A DNA stretch of 64,000 bases from CAZYJR01 sp964647905 (GTDB lineage: Bacteria > Desulfobacterota > DSM-4660 > Desulfatiglandales > HGW-15): assembly GCA_964647905.1 (NCBI GenBank), contig CAZYJR010000004.1, positions 62,001-126,000 on the forward strand, given 5' to 3'. The translations under genes were made by a program, and so were the position numbers. Positions 51,069 to 59,785 of this stretch are shown here, one piece after another. Positions within the stretch are counted from its first letter, which is position 1, and every line of letters begins with the position of its first letter. A model generated the notes under the pieces. That model was not told where the DNA came from. It worked only from the letters and a program-made list of their open reading frames with translations, and did no database searches.

Positions 51069-52379
51069 CTAGCTGTAGACTCCATACTCCTTGGCGGTTT
51101 CCACCATAGCCTTGACATTTTCGTGTCTCGCCTCATCGAACCAGATCCCGCAGTCAACGATCAGCCCTCCCCCCTTGCCTACAACATCGATCAAATCCTT
51201 TACGCAATCGCCCACCTGCTCCGGGGTCCCTGCATACAGCAGCGACCCGGGGACATTGCCTCTGAAGCACACGGTGTCGCCGAGCACCTCCTTGGCCTTG
51301 CGATAGTCCACCTCCTCGAACCAGTAAAGGGCCTTTCCCTTCGGTATATCCCTTATTATCTCCAATCGAGAGGTATAGTTGCCTTCGAACAGCGGCATCG
51401 GGACCAGACCCTGCTCTATCAGGCCCATCATGACCTTTCTCAACGTGGGCCAATAGAAGGTCTTGTACTGCTCGTTGGACATGAAGCTGTCCAGGCCCTT
51501 GTGGAGCATGAACATCACAACGGGCTTTCCCATTCTCTTGGAGAGGGACGCACCCATGTTGACCTGTATGGGAACAAGCCTTTCCATGGCCTCTATGAGC
51601 TTCTCGGGATGTCTGTACATATCCAGCATTACCCCGCGCGTCCCTCGGAACCAGTCGCCTACGACATCGAAAGGCGCGGCTGCATGCCCGCCCAGGATGT
51701 CGGGGAAGCCCATGGAGGCGATGGTTTGGGTCTCCTCGCGTACGTGAGTCAGCCACTTCAGGGCTTCGGTCCCGGCCTTGTGCAGAGTCTCGAGGGCTCC
51801 GGCTATATCGGGCGTTCCGAAAAGGGATACGTTTCCGATAATGCCGAGGTAATAGCCGAACCAGGTGGAGAAGGGCGGCAGCGTCTTGAACGGCTCTAAC
51901 GCCCCACACACCCGCGGCAAATACGTCCTGAGCATATAGTCGGCCGGGTCGTCGATGAACGCATCGTAGAACTCCTCGGCGGTTACATATTCCTTTTCAA
52001 CAAACTGAAACACGTGATCGGCCGGCACCCCCCTGCCCGGGAGCTTCAGCGGGCGGTAATCCAGGGCTTCCAAGACCGGCCCCGGGAAGGCGTAGCTCGA
52101 GGCACGAAAGAGATCAGGCTCGAAGTCCTTCAATGTCTTGATCCAAGCATCGGTGGCCTTGGCGTAGTCGAACATCACCTCTTCGCAGGTGAACCCATTA
52201 TCCAAAGCGGGAAACATGCCGAAACTGGGTGCAACCGGGACCCTGTCGGGCACCCGGAGCCTTATGACATCAGCTATCCTCTTAGCCCTTTGCTTATAGC
52301 CCTCCTCGGCCTCCCCGCTCTCGAAGCCGACCCCTTGAGCGGAGCACCACGATTGCAGCGTTTCTTCCGTCTTATCCAT
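51069..52379 (-). CDS. Uroporphyrinogen-decarboxylase-family methyltransferase
   Basis: 436 residues of COG0407 (URO-D/MtaA/CmuA). Conserved stretches are RVPDRVPVAPSFGMFPAL, PDILGGHAAAPFDVVGDWFRG, VVMFMLHKGLDSFMS and the C-terminal IVDCGIWFDEARHENVKAM with the Cys typical of the methyltransferase branch. True UroD for haem is about 350 residues and lacks this pattern. The likely role is transfer of a methyl group to or from the corrinoid protein of the same operon. It is the last gene of the corrinoid-Liv operon. Confidence 0.85.
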   Translation of the reverse strand: MDKTEETLQSWCSAQGVGFESGEAEEGYKQRAKRIADVIRLRVPDRVPVAPSFGMFPALDNGFTCEEVMFDYAKATDAWIKTLKDFEPDLFRASSYAFPGPVLEALDYRPLKLPGRGVPADHVFQFVEKEYVTAEEFYDAFIDDPADYMLRTYLPRVCGALEPFKTLPPFSTWFGYYLGIIGNVSLFGTPDIAGALETLHKAGTEALKWLTHVREETQTIASMGFPDILGGHAAAPFDVVGDWFRGTRGVMLDMYRHPEKLIEAMERLVPIQVNMGASLSKRMGKPVVMFMLHKGLDSFMSNEQYKTFYWPTLRKVMMGLIEQGLVPMPLFEGNYTSRLEIIRDIPKGKALYWFEEVDYRKAKEVLGDTVCFRGNVPGSLLYAGTPEQVGDCVKDLIDVVGKGGGLIVDCGIWFDEARHENVKAMVETAKEYGVYS

Positions 52380-52439
52380 TAGTCCTACTCCGTTCCTTGC
52401 CTAGTAGACAACAGACTCTCCCTCTTGCGCAAGCAGGCT

Positions 52440-53630
52440 CTACTTGTCGTGCAGTCTCCACTTGCCTCCCTCAACGACCACCTTTGTGTAGCAGCCTTCG
52501 GACAGGCCGATATGGTCTGTTGGCGAGTAATTGAAAACACCGTTCTGCCCGACGAAGCCCTTGATGTTTTCCAGGCTGTCTCTGAGCTGGGTACGTATCT
52601 TAGCCAGGTCCCCCTCTTTACTCGGATCAAGACTCGGGTCCACGTTCTCCAAAGCCCGGGCAATGAGCATGACCTGGTCCCAGGTGTGCCCGCAGTAAAG
52701 GCTGAAGGTCTCGTGTTCTTGGGTATAGGTCTCGTAGAGCTCCATGGCGACCTGCTTCTGTATGTCGTCCTCGGGCAGATCGGGGGCTACCAATGCCTTG
52801 AGGGAAGTACTGACGATACCCTCCACATGTTCCCCACCCAGGCTGATGAACTCCGGGCCCACAATCGCATAATCGCAAACTATCGGAAAAGTCATGCCCA
52901 TTTCTCTGGCCGTCTTGATCACTTTTACCGTATCGGCCAGATTACCGGTTATTAGAAGGCCGTCCGCACCACTCGCTTTGATATGGGCGAGCTGCGTGCT
53001 TACATCAACGGCCTGGGGCGAGTACTCCGCGATCTTTGCAGGAGCTATCCCCAGATCTTCACACGCCGCCTTGAAGGCGGCCACTCCCAGTTTCCCGTAA
53101 GCCGTCTCCACATAGATGTAGGCGATCTTCTCGGCTCCCCGATCCAAGAGGTCTTGAAGCAAGATGGGGATTGACGCGATCTTCTGATCGGGCACGACGG
53201 TAAAGAGCCATTTCTTGGTTTCGGCTCCCGTTACGATGGCCGGCCCGGCACTGTAGAGCAGAGTTTCACCCTCAGTGGCCGTCTCTATGGAAGCGAGCGT
53301 TCCTCCCACTGAAGTGTAGCTCATGCAGGCTATAACCTTATCAACGTTAATCATTCTTTTTGTGTTTTTTACGCAGGTTATCGGTTGAGACTGCCCGTCA
53401 TAGAAAACAGGTTTCAGGAGTCGGCCGTTCACGCCCCCTTGTTCATTGACTTTTTCAATTGCAATAATCGCTCCCCTCTTGTTCGCGAGACCCATCTCGG
53501 CCCTACGTCCGGTCACTTCCGGTGTAAAGCCGAGAACATAGGGAGCGGAAGCATCACTGAACCCGTCATTGGGAAGCATTATAAGGCTTGTCAAGCATAT
53601 CGCCATCGCATAAATAACCCTTTTCTTCAT
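52440..53630 (-). CDS. Branched-chain-amino-acid-type ABC substrate-binding protein
   Basis: 396 residues from ATG 53630 (SD GGAGGG). Signal peptide VIYAMAICLTSLIML; no lipobox. Mature part is a LivJ-type periplasmic-binding protein: YVLGFTPEVTGRRAEMG, GGVNGRLLKPVFYDGQSQP, LDRGAEKIAYIYVETAYG. The ligand is unknown: family 6 binding proteins take many substrates besides amino acids. Operon context with methyltransferase and corrinoid protein suggests a methylated compound. Confidence 0.9.
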   Translation of the reverse strand: MKKRVIYAMAICLTSLIMLPNDGFSDASAPYVLGFTPEVTGRRAEMGLANKRGAIIAIEKVNEQGGVNGRLLKPVFYDGQSQPITCVKNTKRMINVDKVIACMSYTSVGGTLASIETATEGETLLYSAGPAIVTGAETKKWLFTVVPDQKIASIPILLQDLLDRGAEKIAYIYVETAYGKLGVAAFKAACEDLGIAPAKIAEYSPQAVDVSTQLAHIKASGADGLLITGNLADTVKVIKTAREMGMTFPIVCDYAIVGPEFISLGGEHVEGIVSTSLKALVAPDLPEDDIQKQVAMELYETYTQEHETFSLYCGHTWDQVMLIARALENVDPSLDPSKEGDLAKIRTQLRDSLENIKGFVGQNGVFNYSPTDHIGLSEGCYTKVVVEGGKWRLHDK

Positions 53631-53707
53631 TTTATTCCCTCCATTGATAATGTTCGGCCCCCAAAAATTTGTTTCCATTGTAGGTTTGGATTCACCCCGT
53701 GGGTGCT

Positions 53708-54505
53708 TCAGCTCATGGCGCTCATCCCGGGCTCACCGCCTAGGTAGGCTGAGTAGATCAAGGGATCCGAGACCACTTCGTCGCTGCTCCCACTGAGCAC
53801 CACCCCTCCCCTTTCAAGCACATAGGCGTACTCGGCAAGCTTGAGCGCCGCACGCGCGTTTTGTTCCACCAGCAGGATGGATATCTCCTGGTCACGGCGT
53901 ATCTCGCTCAACAGACTCATCATTTGAGAGACCAGAATCGGGGATAGACCGAGCGAGGGCTCGTCGAGCGCCAGAAGGTCAGGACTGCTCATCAGCGCCC
54001 TTGCCACCGCCAGCATCTGCCGCTCTCCCCCTGAAAGCGTGCCGGCCTTCTGATTAAGTCGCGCCTTCAATACAGGGAACGTATGGAATGTCTTTTCCAG
54101 GCGCGACCTGAAATGCTCCCGCCTCTCCTTCCTGGTCAGCGAATAGGTGCCGAGCACTAAGTTGTCGGACACGCTCATCTCGCCGAAAAGCTCTCCGCCC
54201 TCGGGGACGCTCGTTATGCCTTTCCTTATTATCTCGCTGGGCTCCATTCCGGCGATCATCTCCCCCTTGAACCTGACGGTGCCCTTACGGGGAGGCAACA
54301 CCCCTGTAAGGGTCCGCAGCAGGGTGGTCTTCCCGGCGCCGTTGCTCCCTAGAACCGCCACCACCTCCTTTCGCCCCACGGACAATGACACGTCATGCAA
54401 GGCCTCGGCCTCGCCGTAATAGGAGTAAACCCCCTCCATCTCCAGCTGCCGATTCCCGGATCGCTCCCCCCGGGGTTTTCTCGAGCTTCCAGCTGTATCC
54501 GGCAT
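53708..54505 (-). CDS. livF: LivF-type ABC ATPase
   Basis: 265 residues from ATG 54505. Walker A GSNGAGKTT, signature LSGGERQMLAVARAL, Walker B LLALDEPSLGLSP and LVEQNAR in the H-loop position, all LivF-typical. The N-terminal 25 residues are a charged extension. It overlaps nothing but starts 2 bp after the livG stop. The name is used for family membership; substrate specificity is not implied. Confidence 0.9.
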   Translation of the reverse strand: MPDTAGSSRKPRGERSGNRQLEMEGVYSYYGEAEALHDVSLSVGRKEVVAVLGSNGAGKTTLLRTLTGVLPPRKGTVRFKGEMIAGMEPSEIIRKGITSVPEGGELFGEMSVSDNLVLGTYSLTRKERREHFRSRLEKTFHTFPVLKARLNQKAGTLSGGERQMLAVARALMSSPDLLALDEPSLGLSPILVSQMMSLLSEIRRDQEISILLVEQNARAALKLAEYAYVLERGGVVLSGSSDEVVSDPLIYSAYLGGEPGMSAMS

Positions 54506-54507
54506 AT

Positions 54508-55347
54508 CTATGCTTCTTCTCCCAGGTAGGCCTTGATCACTCGTTTGTCCGCCCTGACCTCCTCTGGAGGCCCCTCCAGCAGCTTCCGCCCGCCATCCAG
54601 AACGACCACCCACTCGGAAAGGGACATGACGAACGGCATGTTGTGCTCAACGATGAAAAGGGTCAGGCCTTCTTCGAGCAGGCGGTCTATGACGTTAACC
54701 AGCCTCTTGATCTCATGCGCCGCCAATCCGCCTACAGGCTCATCAAGCAAGAGAAGCTTGGGCGCCATCCCGAGAACGCGTGCGATCCCCAAGAGCTTTC
54801 TCTCGCCCAGCGGAAGGCTTGAAACCGAATCCGAGGCGCGTTCCTCCAAACCTATCATCCGCAGGTTCTCCATCGCTCGGGCCCTGATCTCCTTTTCCTC
54901 CGCCCTTGCCGAGCGCAGCTTGAACCCGGAAGAGAACAAGCCGGAGAAACTGCTGCAGTGACACCCGACCATGGCGTTTTCGAGGACAGACAGGCTGCGG
55001 AAAAGCTCCTCCAACTGAAAGGTCCTGCCCACGCCAAGATGGGCGACCTCATGGGCCGGGCGCCCTGTTATCCGATGACCTCTGAAGTAGGTATCGCCGC
55101 GATCCGGACCGTAAACCCCGCTGACCACGTTAATGAAAGTCGATTTTCCCGCTCCGTTGGGTCCGATCATGGATGTAATGCGCCCCTGTTCAAGCCTGAG
55201 CCTCACATCGTTGAGCGCCTGAACCCCACCGAAGGCCTTGCTTAGGCGGTCGACCAGGAGAAGCGGCGGATCAGCCCCGGCGCGTCCTCCCTTCCCGGAC
55301 TCATTATGATAAGGAAATCCTTGCTCTGGCATATATCCTTGAACCAA
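54508..55347 (-). CDS. livG: LivG-type ABC ATPase
   Basis: 279 residues. Walker A GPNGAGKST, signature LPLGERKLLGIARVL (variant), Walker B LLLLDEPVGGLAAHE and IVEHNM H-loop, as in LivG. The annotated start GTG/ATG near 55347 overlaps livM by 44 bp; ATG 55332 is an alternative. Partner of LivF in energising the LivHM permease. Confidence 0.9.
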   Translation of the reverse strand: MVQGYMPEQGFPYHNESGKGGRAGADPPLLLVDRLSKAFGGVQALNDVRLRLEQGRITSMIGPNGAGKSTFINVVSGVYGPDRGDTYFRGHRITGRPAHEVAHLGVGRTFQLEELFRSLSVLENAMVGCHCSSFSGLFSSGFKLRSARAEEKEIRARAMENLRMIGLEERASDSVSSLPLGERKLLGIARVLGMAPKLLLLDEPVGGLAAHEIKRLVNVIDRLLEEGLTLFIVEHNMPFVMSLSEWVVVLDGGRKLLEGPPEEVRADKRVIKAYLGEEA

Positions 55348-56311
55348 GATGCTCCAGTTGTTTTGCCCAGCCCGCCAACCCGGCCGGCATGAATATGAGT
55401 ACGACCACTATGAAAATACCGAAGAACACTGCGGTCACTTCTCCGGTCATCACCGGGAAGAGATGTCCCAGGTAAGCTTTCAGGAGTTCGTGAAGCCAAG
55501 TGATCATGAAGCTCCCCAACAAAGGCCCCCAGACGGTTCCAATCCCGCCGATAACGGTCATCAGTATGAGCTCCACAAGGAGGTCGAACCCGAATATGCC
55601 CGGCTCCACGAATCGCAGGTAGAAGCAGAGGAGGCTCCCGGCCATGCTGGCCATAACAGCGGTCAGGACGAAAATCTGAAGGCGGTATTTCGGTATGTTC
55701 ACACCGAGGCTGGCGCTTGCTGTCTCACTGTCGTGGGATGCCCTTATGGCCCGGCCCAACCGTGAGCCGACCAAGTTGCGGCAGAATGCCAGACACCCTA
55801 CACAGAATCCCCATGACAAGAAATAGAAATGAACATCCTTTTTGAGATCAAAGCCGGCCGCGCTGAGGGCGGGTACGCCCAGAAGCCCGGAATGACCCCC
55901 GGTGAGTCCCTCGAGTTGCACAAAGGCTATCTGGGCGATAATCAATATGCCGAAAGTGGCACAAGCAAGATAGAGCCCGCGCAGCCTCAAAACAGGCGCA
56001 CCTATTAGATAGGCTACCACCCCCACTATGGCCGCCGCCACAAAGATGGTCATAAGAGGGGGCATCACCTGCCTGGCAGATAGTATGCCGGCGATATAAG
56101 CACCCAGCCCGAACCAAGTAGGCTGAACCAGTGAAAAGAGCCCCGATTGGCCCATTAAAAGGCCCATGCCTATAGCCAAAATGCCATATAAGGCAATAAA
56201 AACCATTATACTGACTACATAGGCGCCTGAAACGACATATGGAACAAGTAATAGACCGCCCAAAAAGATGAACCAAACTACATATCCAGAAAATATTCTA
56301 TCGGTTCTCAT
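55304..56311 (-). CDS. livM: LivM-type ABC permease
   Basis: 335 residues from ATG 56311, about nine hydrophobic helices, with LivM-typical segments GLLMGQSGLFSLVQPTWFGL, APVLRLRGLYLACATFGI and the cytoplasmic loop SRLGRAIRASHDSETASASLG. The start overlaps the livH stop (ATGA). The frame extends 55 codons further upstream inside livH but that part is not conserved. Confidence 0.92.
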   Translation of the reverse strand: MRTDRIFSGYVVWFIFLGGLLLVPYVVSGAYVVSIMVFIALYGILAIGMGLLMGQSGLFSLVQPTWFGLGAYIAGILSARQVMPPLMTIFVAAAIVGVVAYLIGAPVLRLRGLYLACATFGILIIAQIAFVQLEGLTGGHSGLLGVPALSAAGFDLKKDVHFYFLSWGFCVGCLAFCRNLVGSRLGRAIRASHDSETASASLGVNIPKYRLQIFVLTAVMASMAGSLLCFYLRFVEPGIFGFDLLVELILMTVIGGIGTVWGPLLGSFMITWLHELLKAYLGHLFPVMTGEVTAVFFGIFIVVVLIFMPAGLAGWAKQLEHLGSRIYARARISLS

Positions 56312-57180
56312 ACCTTTTTGATCCTTTTTGGGGATGATACGGTCCGATATAAGAGGAAAAGGATCATCATCAGAAGGGCGATTGCATCTTTCCAACCAGC
56401 CGATATGAAGCCCCCAAACAGCCCTTCGAGCAAGCCAAGGCCCAAGCCGGCCAGCACAGTACCGGTAATGGTCCACTCGCCTACAATAGCGGCGACAAGA
56501 CCTTTCATGCCGGTCATCAGGCCCACAGCGTAGCCGGTAAAGGTAATGGGCGCGACTACAATACCGGCCATAGCCCCCAACCCTCCGGCAAGAGCAAAAC
56601 AGAACACCACCAAACCCGTAACCCGTATGCCCACCAGCGAGGCCCCGGCGGGGTTTATTGAGGCGGCTCTTAGTGCCTTACCGAGCATCGTTCGATTGAA
56701 AAACAACGACAAACCGATTGCCACGAATACCAACACTGCGATCACCAATATAGTTTGGCTGCTGACTACGGCACCCAGAAGAGGAATCTGTTTAGCGGGT
56801 ATAAGCGAAGGAAGGGTCCTGGTCTCCGATCCACAGGTAATGAGGATGATCCCCTTTATTATGGATGCCGATGCTATAGTAATAACCATAAATGTTGTTT
56901 CACTGGGATATCTTACAGGTCGAATAACGACTCTTTCTAAAACTATTCCTACTAGTATTGTTAATGCGACAGCAAAAGCTATTGATAAAGGTAGATTCAG
57001 CCCTGTTCCGAGGAATACCCACGTGAGCATTCCTCCCAGCATTACAAATTCACCGGTGGCAAAATTAAGAATTCCGGTAACCAAGAAGACAACGCTCCAA
57101 CAAACTCCTACCATAGCGTAAATGCTGCCCGAGGTAATTCCGGATATAACATACTGAGTTATTTGGGCTAAAGGAGTCAT
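56308..57180 (-). CDS. livH: LivH-type ABC permease
   Basis: 290 residues, about eight helices, with YVISGITSGSIYAMVGVCWS at the start, AAVALTILVG-type core, and the loop MLGKALRAASINPAGASLVGI characteristic of LivH. It lies 58 bp after the corrinoid gene on the same strand and is visibly lower in G+C than the rest of the operon. First transporter gene of the cluster. Confidence 0.92.
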   Translation of the reverse strand: MTPLAQITQYVISGITSGSIYAMVGVCWSVVFLVTGILNFATGEFVMLGGMLTWVFLGTGLNLPLSIAFAVALTILVGIVLERVVIRPVRYPSETTFMVITIASASIIKGIILITCGSETRTLPSLIPAKQIPLLGAVVSSQTILVIAVLVFVAIGLSLFFNRTMLGKALRAASINPAGASLVGIRVTGLVVFCFALAGGLGAMAGIVVAPITFTGYAVGLMTGMKGLVAAIVGEWTITGTVLAGLGLGLLEGLFGGFISAGWKDAIALLMMILFLLYRTVSSPKRIKKV

Positions 57181-57238
57181 TATAAAATTATGTTAAGATC
57201 CCCCTTATGAGCATAGGAAACTGTATAATGAAAAAATC

Positions 57239-57868
57239 TCATTCCAGGATCCACTTTCTCACCAAATTTACTCCTTCGACGGCGTCCTTCCCATATGCGT
57301 CAGCACCGGTGTACTCCATGACTTTTTCGGTAATCTGGCCGCCGCCGATCATGATTTTTACTTTGTCCCGCAGCCCGGCTTCCTGAATGGCTTCCACTGT
57401 CCTTTTCATTGAATCATATGCAAGCGTAAGCAGACCGCTCATTCCTACCACCCGCGGTTCGAACTCCTTGATCGCGTCTATGAATTTGCTGGGTGGTGCG
57501 TCGATACCAATGTCCCGGACCTCGAATCCGTTTGTATCAAGCAGAAAGGTCACCATGTCCTTCCCTATGTCGTGAATGTCGCCCTCAACCGTTCCCATGA
57601 GGACTTTACCCTTTTTCCCGGAGGCCTGCTCGCCTTTGAGCTCGGGTTTGACCATCTCGGATATCTGGCTCATCATCTCACCCGCCATCATCAGTTCGGG
57701 AAGGAAGTACTCGCCGGCCTCGAACTTCTTGCCGATTATTTCCATGGCTTCGGTACATGAATTCAGAACGTCAACTGGATCCGAGCCGCCCTCCATCAGG
57801 GATCCAGCGATTTCAAGGGCTTCCTTTTCCTTCATTTTGGTCATGGCATCGATTAGTTTTTCGGACAT
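57239..57868 (-). CDS. Corrinoid (B12-binding) methyltransferase protein, first gene of the operon
   Basis: 209 residues from ATG 57868 (SD AAGGAG). N-terminal helical B12-binding module (ALEIAGSLMEGGSDPVDVL, FEAGEYFLPELMMAGEMM), then the Rossmann domain with the cobalt-ligand motif EGDIHDIGKD, GMSGLLTLAYDSMK (SxL) and MIGGGQITEKVM (GG). This is the MtbC/MtaC class of methyl-carrying proteins: it accepts a methyl group from a substrate and passes it on. Leads the operon with the liv genes and the URO-D enzyme. Confidence 0.93.
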   Translation of the reverse strand: MSEKLIDAMTKMKEKEALEIAGSLMEGGSDPVDVLNSCTEAMEIIGKKFEAGEYFLPELMMAGEMMSQISEMVKPELKGEQASGKKGKVLMGTVEGDIHDIGKDMVTFLLDTNGFEVRDIGIDAPPSKFIDAIKEFEPRVVGMSGLLTLAYDSMKRTVEAIQEAGLRDKVKIMIGGGQITEKVMEYTGADAYGKDAVEGVNLVRKWILE

Positions 57869-58008
57869 GTCCACTACTCCTTGTTTTCTCAGTGGCTCGG
57901 CCCAGCCGTGTTCATGGTGCCGCATGCCTCTTGGCAAGGGCACCCATGAGGCCTTCCTCGGGCACAAGCGCGGTCAAGCGGAAGACTTTGAGATGGGTTT
58001 ATGGGTGA

Positions 58009-58037
58009 AGGTAAAGTTCCATAGGGAACTTTGTCAA
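58009..58037 (-). promoter_or_regulatory. Corrinoid-operon promoter with an operator-like palindrome
   Basis: Minus-strand TTGACA (58037-58032), 17 bp, TTACCT (58014-58009). The perfect palindrome AAAGTTCC-CTAT-GGAACTTT (58013-58032, 8-bp arms) occupies the spacer between the two boxes, the expected place for a repressor to block RNA polymerase. GntR-type binding is inferred from the adjacent divergent regulator. Confidence 0.65.
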
Positions 58038-58193
58038 GAAAAATGTTATCGTGCCTCCAAGCTTGGGCAATTTCAGTGTGAGGAAGGGCTTTCAACCGAG
58101 GAGCCCGCTCCCGGATGAATTTACTCTGCAAAGATAATATGCACTTATATCAATGCGTTAGGTCGAGAGGCGGATTTTGGCAAACCCAGATCC

Positions 58194-58226
58194 TTGACAA
58201 CGCCCTATATGACAATTTATATATAG
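58194..58226 (+). promoter_or_regulatory. Promoter of the GntR gene with an inverted repeat
   Basis: TTGACA (58194-58199), 17 bp, TTATAT (58217-58222). CTATAT at 58205-58210 and ATATAG at 58221-58226 form an inverted repeat over the -10 region, possibly for autoregulation. The sequence differs from the operon palindrome. Confidence 0.55.
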
Positions 58227-58272
58227 TAGTTCTTAGAATTCGGAGACCTAATCGTCCGCTCTTCAGGTGAGT

Positions 58273-59004
58273 ATGGCAAACACTATTGACCGGCGGGCCC
58301 CTGAGCCTGCCTACATACAACTGGCAAACATACTCAGGGGGGATATCGAGAAGGGTGTATTCCGTCCGGGAGACCGTCTTCCCTCGGAATCCCGGCTTTG
58401 CAAGCTGTACCAGGTGAGCCCGATGACGGTCCGCCGTACAATCAGAGTCCTCTTGGACCAAGGGATCGTGACCACCGTCCAGGGGAGCGGGACCTATGTG
58501 AAGCTTCCGGATCTAGGGGGAGTCAGGTTCGGGCTGGGTGGGTTCTACCGGGTCTTCAACGACAAGGAGCGAACCAGGGTCAGGATACTCGAGGTGCAGA
58601 TAACGAGGGCCGATGGACCGGCGGCAAGCAGGCTGGCACTCCGGGTGGGGGAAAGAGTCATTTTGATCAGACGGGTCATTTTCAGTAACGGAGACCCGGT
58701 TCTATACCATAGGGAACTGCTGGCGTATGACCCGGAGCGGCCCATAGTGGAAGCGGAGTTGGAAGTGACCGCTCTCCACGGCTTGTTGATCGGCACCGGA
58801 GAGACCCTGTTCAAGAGGGGCGACCTGGTCATCAAGGCCGCGGTCTTGACCAAGGAAGAGGCGGACGTCTTGAATACCGTTCAAATGCAGCCGGCGTTCC
58901 ACCTGGAGCATGTATTCTATGACTTCGAGGACAAGCCCCTCAGTTGGGGGAGATTCATATGCCGCGGGGATCGTTTCGAGTTTACCGCCGCGGTGGGGGT
59001 CTAA
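58273..59004 (+). CDS. GntR-family transcriptional regulator (HutC/UTRA subfamily)
   Basis: N-terminal winged helix with LPSESRLCKLYQVSPMTVRR and LLDQGIVTTVQGSGTYVKLP, then a C-terminal UTRA ligand-binding domain (GERVILIRRVIFSNGDPVLYHREL, AFHLEHVFYDFEDKPLSWGR). 243 residues from ATG 58273, which follows an AGGTG; GTG 58267 is an alternative. UTRA domains bind small molecules, so it likely senses the transported compound and controls the divergent corrinoid operon. The second corrinoid gene follows it by 39 bp. Confidence 0.93.
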   Translation: MANTIDRRAPEPAYIQLANILRGDIEKGVFRPGDRLPSESRLCKLYQVSPMTVRRTIRVLLDQGIVTTVQGSGTYVKLPDLGGVRFGLGGFYRVFNDKERTRVRILEVQITRADGPAASRLALRVGERVILIRRVIFSNGDPVLYHRELLAYDPERPIVEAELEVTALHGLLIGTGETLFKRGDLVIKAAVLTKEEADVLNTVQMQPAFHLEHVFYDFEDKPLSWGRFICRGDRFEFTAAVGV

Positions 59005-59043
59005 TGCGGGCAACCACTAGCCGATGGGAGAATCTCGAATCCA

Positions 59044-59727
59044 ATGCGACCTGAAGAAGACCGGAATGAATTGATCGAGCTTATGGCGGAGCTAAAGGAG
59101 ATGGAAATATTGGATGCGGTCCGCCGGGATATGAGCGAGGGCGTTGACCCGCTCGCAATAATCGATCAATGCCACAAGGGAATGATCCGAGTGGGACAGT
59201 ACTATGAAGAGGGTCGTTATTTCATCTCGGCTCTGATAATGGCCGGAGAAATAATGGTCCAGGTGGGGCAGCTGGTTTTCCCCCTTCTGGAAAACAGAAG
59301 CACCAGCGGTGATGCAGGGTGCGTTGTTCTGGGCACGGTGGAAGGAGACATCCACTTCGTGGGCAAGGACATCTTCAAGGTCTTGGTACGCGGGTATGGA
59401 TTCACGGTTCACGACCTGGGTGTTGATGTCCCGAAGACCAGGTTTCTCGCAGCCATGCACGAACTCGAACCCGACATCGTGGGGATTTCTTGTCTGATCA
59501 GCTCGGCATTCAAGGGCATGGAGGAGACGATCGCCCTACTGAGGGGTCAATACAATCAGAGCGCCCCTATGCCAACCTACATCATAGGAGGTCGCGTTGA
59601 CGGCTTGGTGTGTGAGGCTTGCGGCGCGGATTACTGGACAAGGGACGCCATGGAGGGAGTGCGGTTGTGCCAATCCATAATGGAAAGCGCCCGGAAGGGT
59701 ACTAAGCAACCTCTATTGAGTCGTTAG
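59044..59727 (+). CDS. Second corrinoid (B12-binding) protein
   Basis: 227 residues with the same two-module layout as the protein at 57239: helical module (CHKGMIRVGQYYEEGRYFIS, LIMAGEIMVQVGQLVFP), then EGDIHFVGKD as cobalt-binding motif (DxHxxG kept), VGISCLISSAFKGME and YIIGGRVDGLVCE. It diverges clearly from the first copy and has a basic C-terminal tail. As it is probably cotranscribed with the GntR gene, it may serve a second methyl donor or a sensory role. Confidence 0.9.
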   Translation: MRPEEDRNELIELMAELKEMEILDAVRRDMSEGVDPLAIIDQCHKGMIRVGQYYEEGRYFISALIMAGEIMVQVGQLVFPLLENRSTSGDAGCVVLGTVEGDIHFVGKDIFKVLVRGYGFTVHDLGVDVPKTRFLAAMHELEPDIVGISCLISSAFKGMEETIALLRGQYNQSAPMPTYIIGGRVDGLVCEACGADYWTRDAMEGVRLCQSIMESARKGTKQPLLSR

Positions 59728-59785
59728 ACGTGGAGGATTAGGGTTCCAAGAACATCCTTATATTTTGTGAATTCTATCTCAAAAC

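Larger units (their letters stand above)
57869..58272. promoter_or_regulatory. Divergent control region between the corrinoid operon and the GntR gene
   Basis: About 400 bp without a gene. It holds the operon promoter and palindrome at 58009-58037, the GntR promoter at 58194-58222, and a leader of about 140 nt before the first corrinoid gene. The leader contains GCCACTG, seen in cobalamin riboswitches, but I cannot find the rest of that aptamer. Confidence 0.5.

Noticed and set aside
57869..58008. Cobalamin riboswitch in the corrinoid leader
   Set aside because: Only the heptamer GCCACTG matches; the rest of the aptamer, including a B12 box, is not recognisable.
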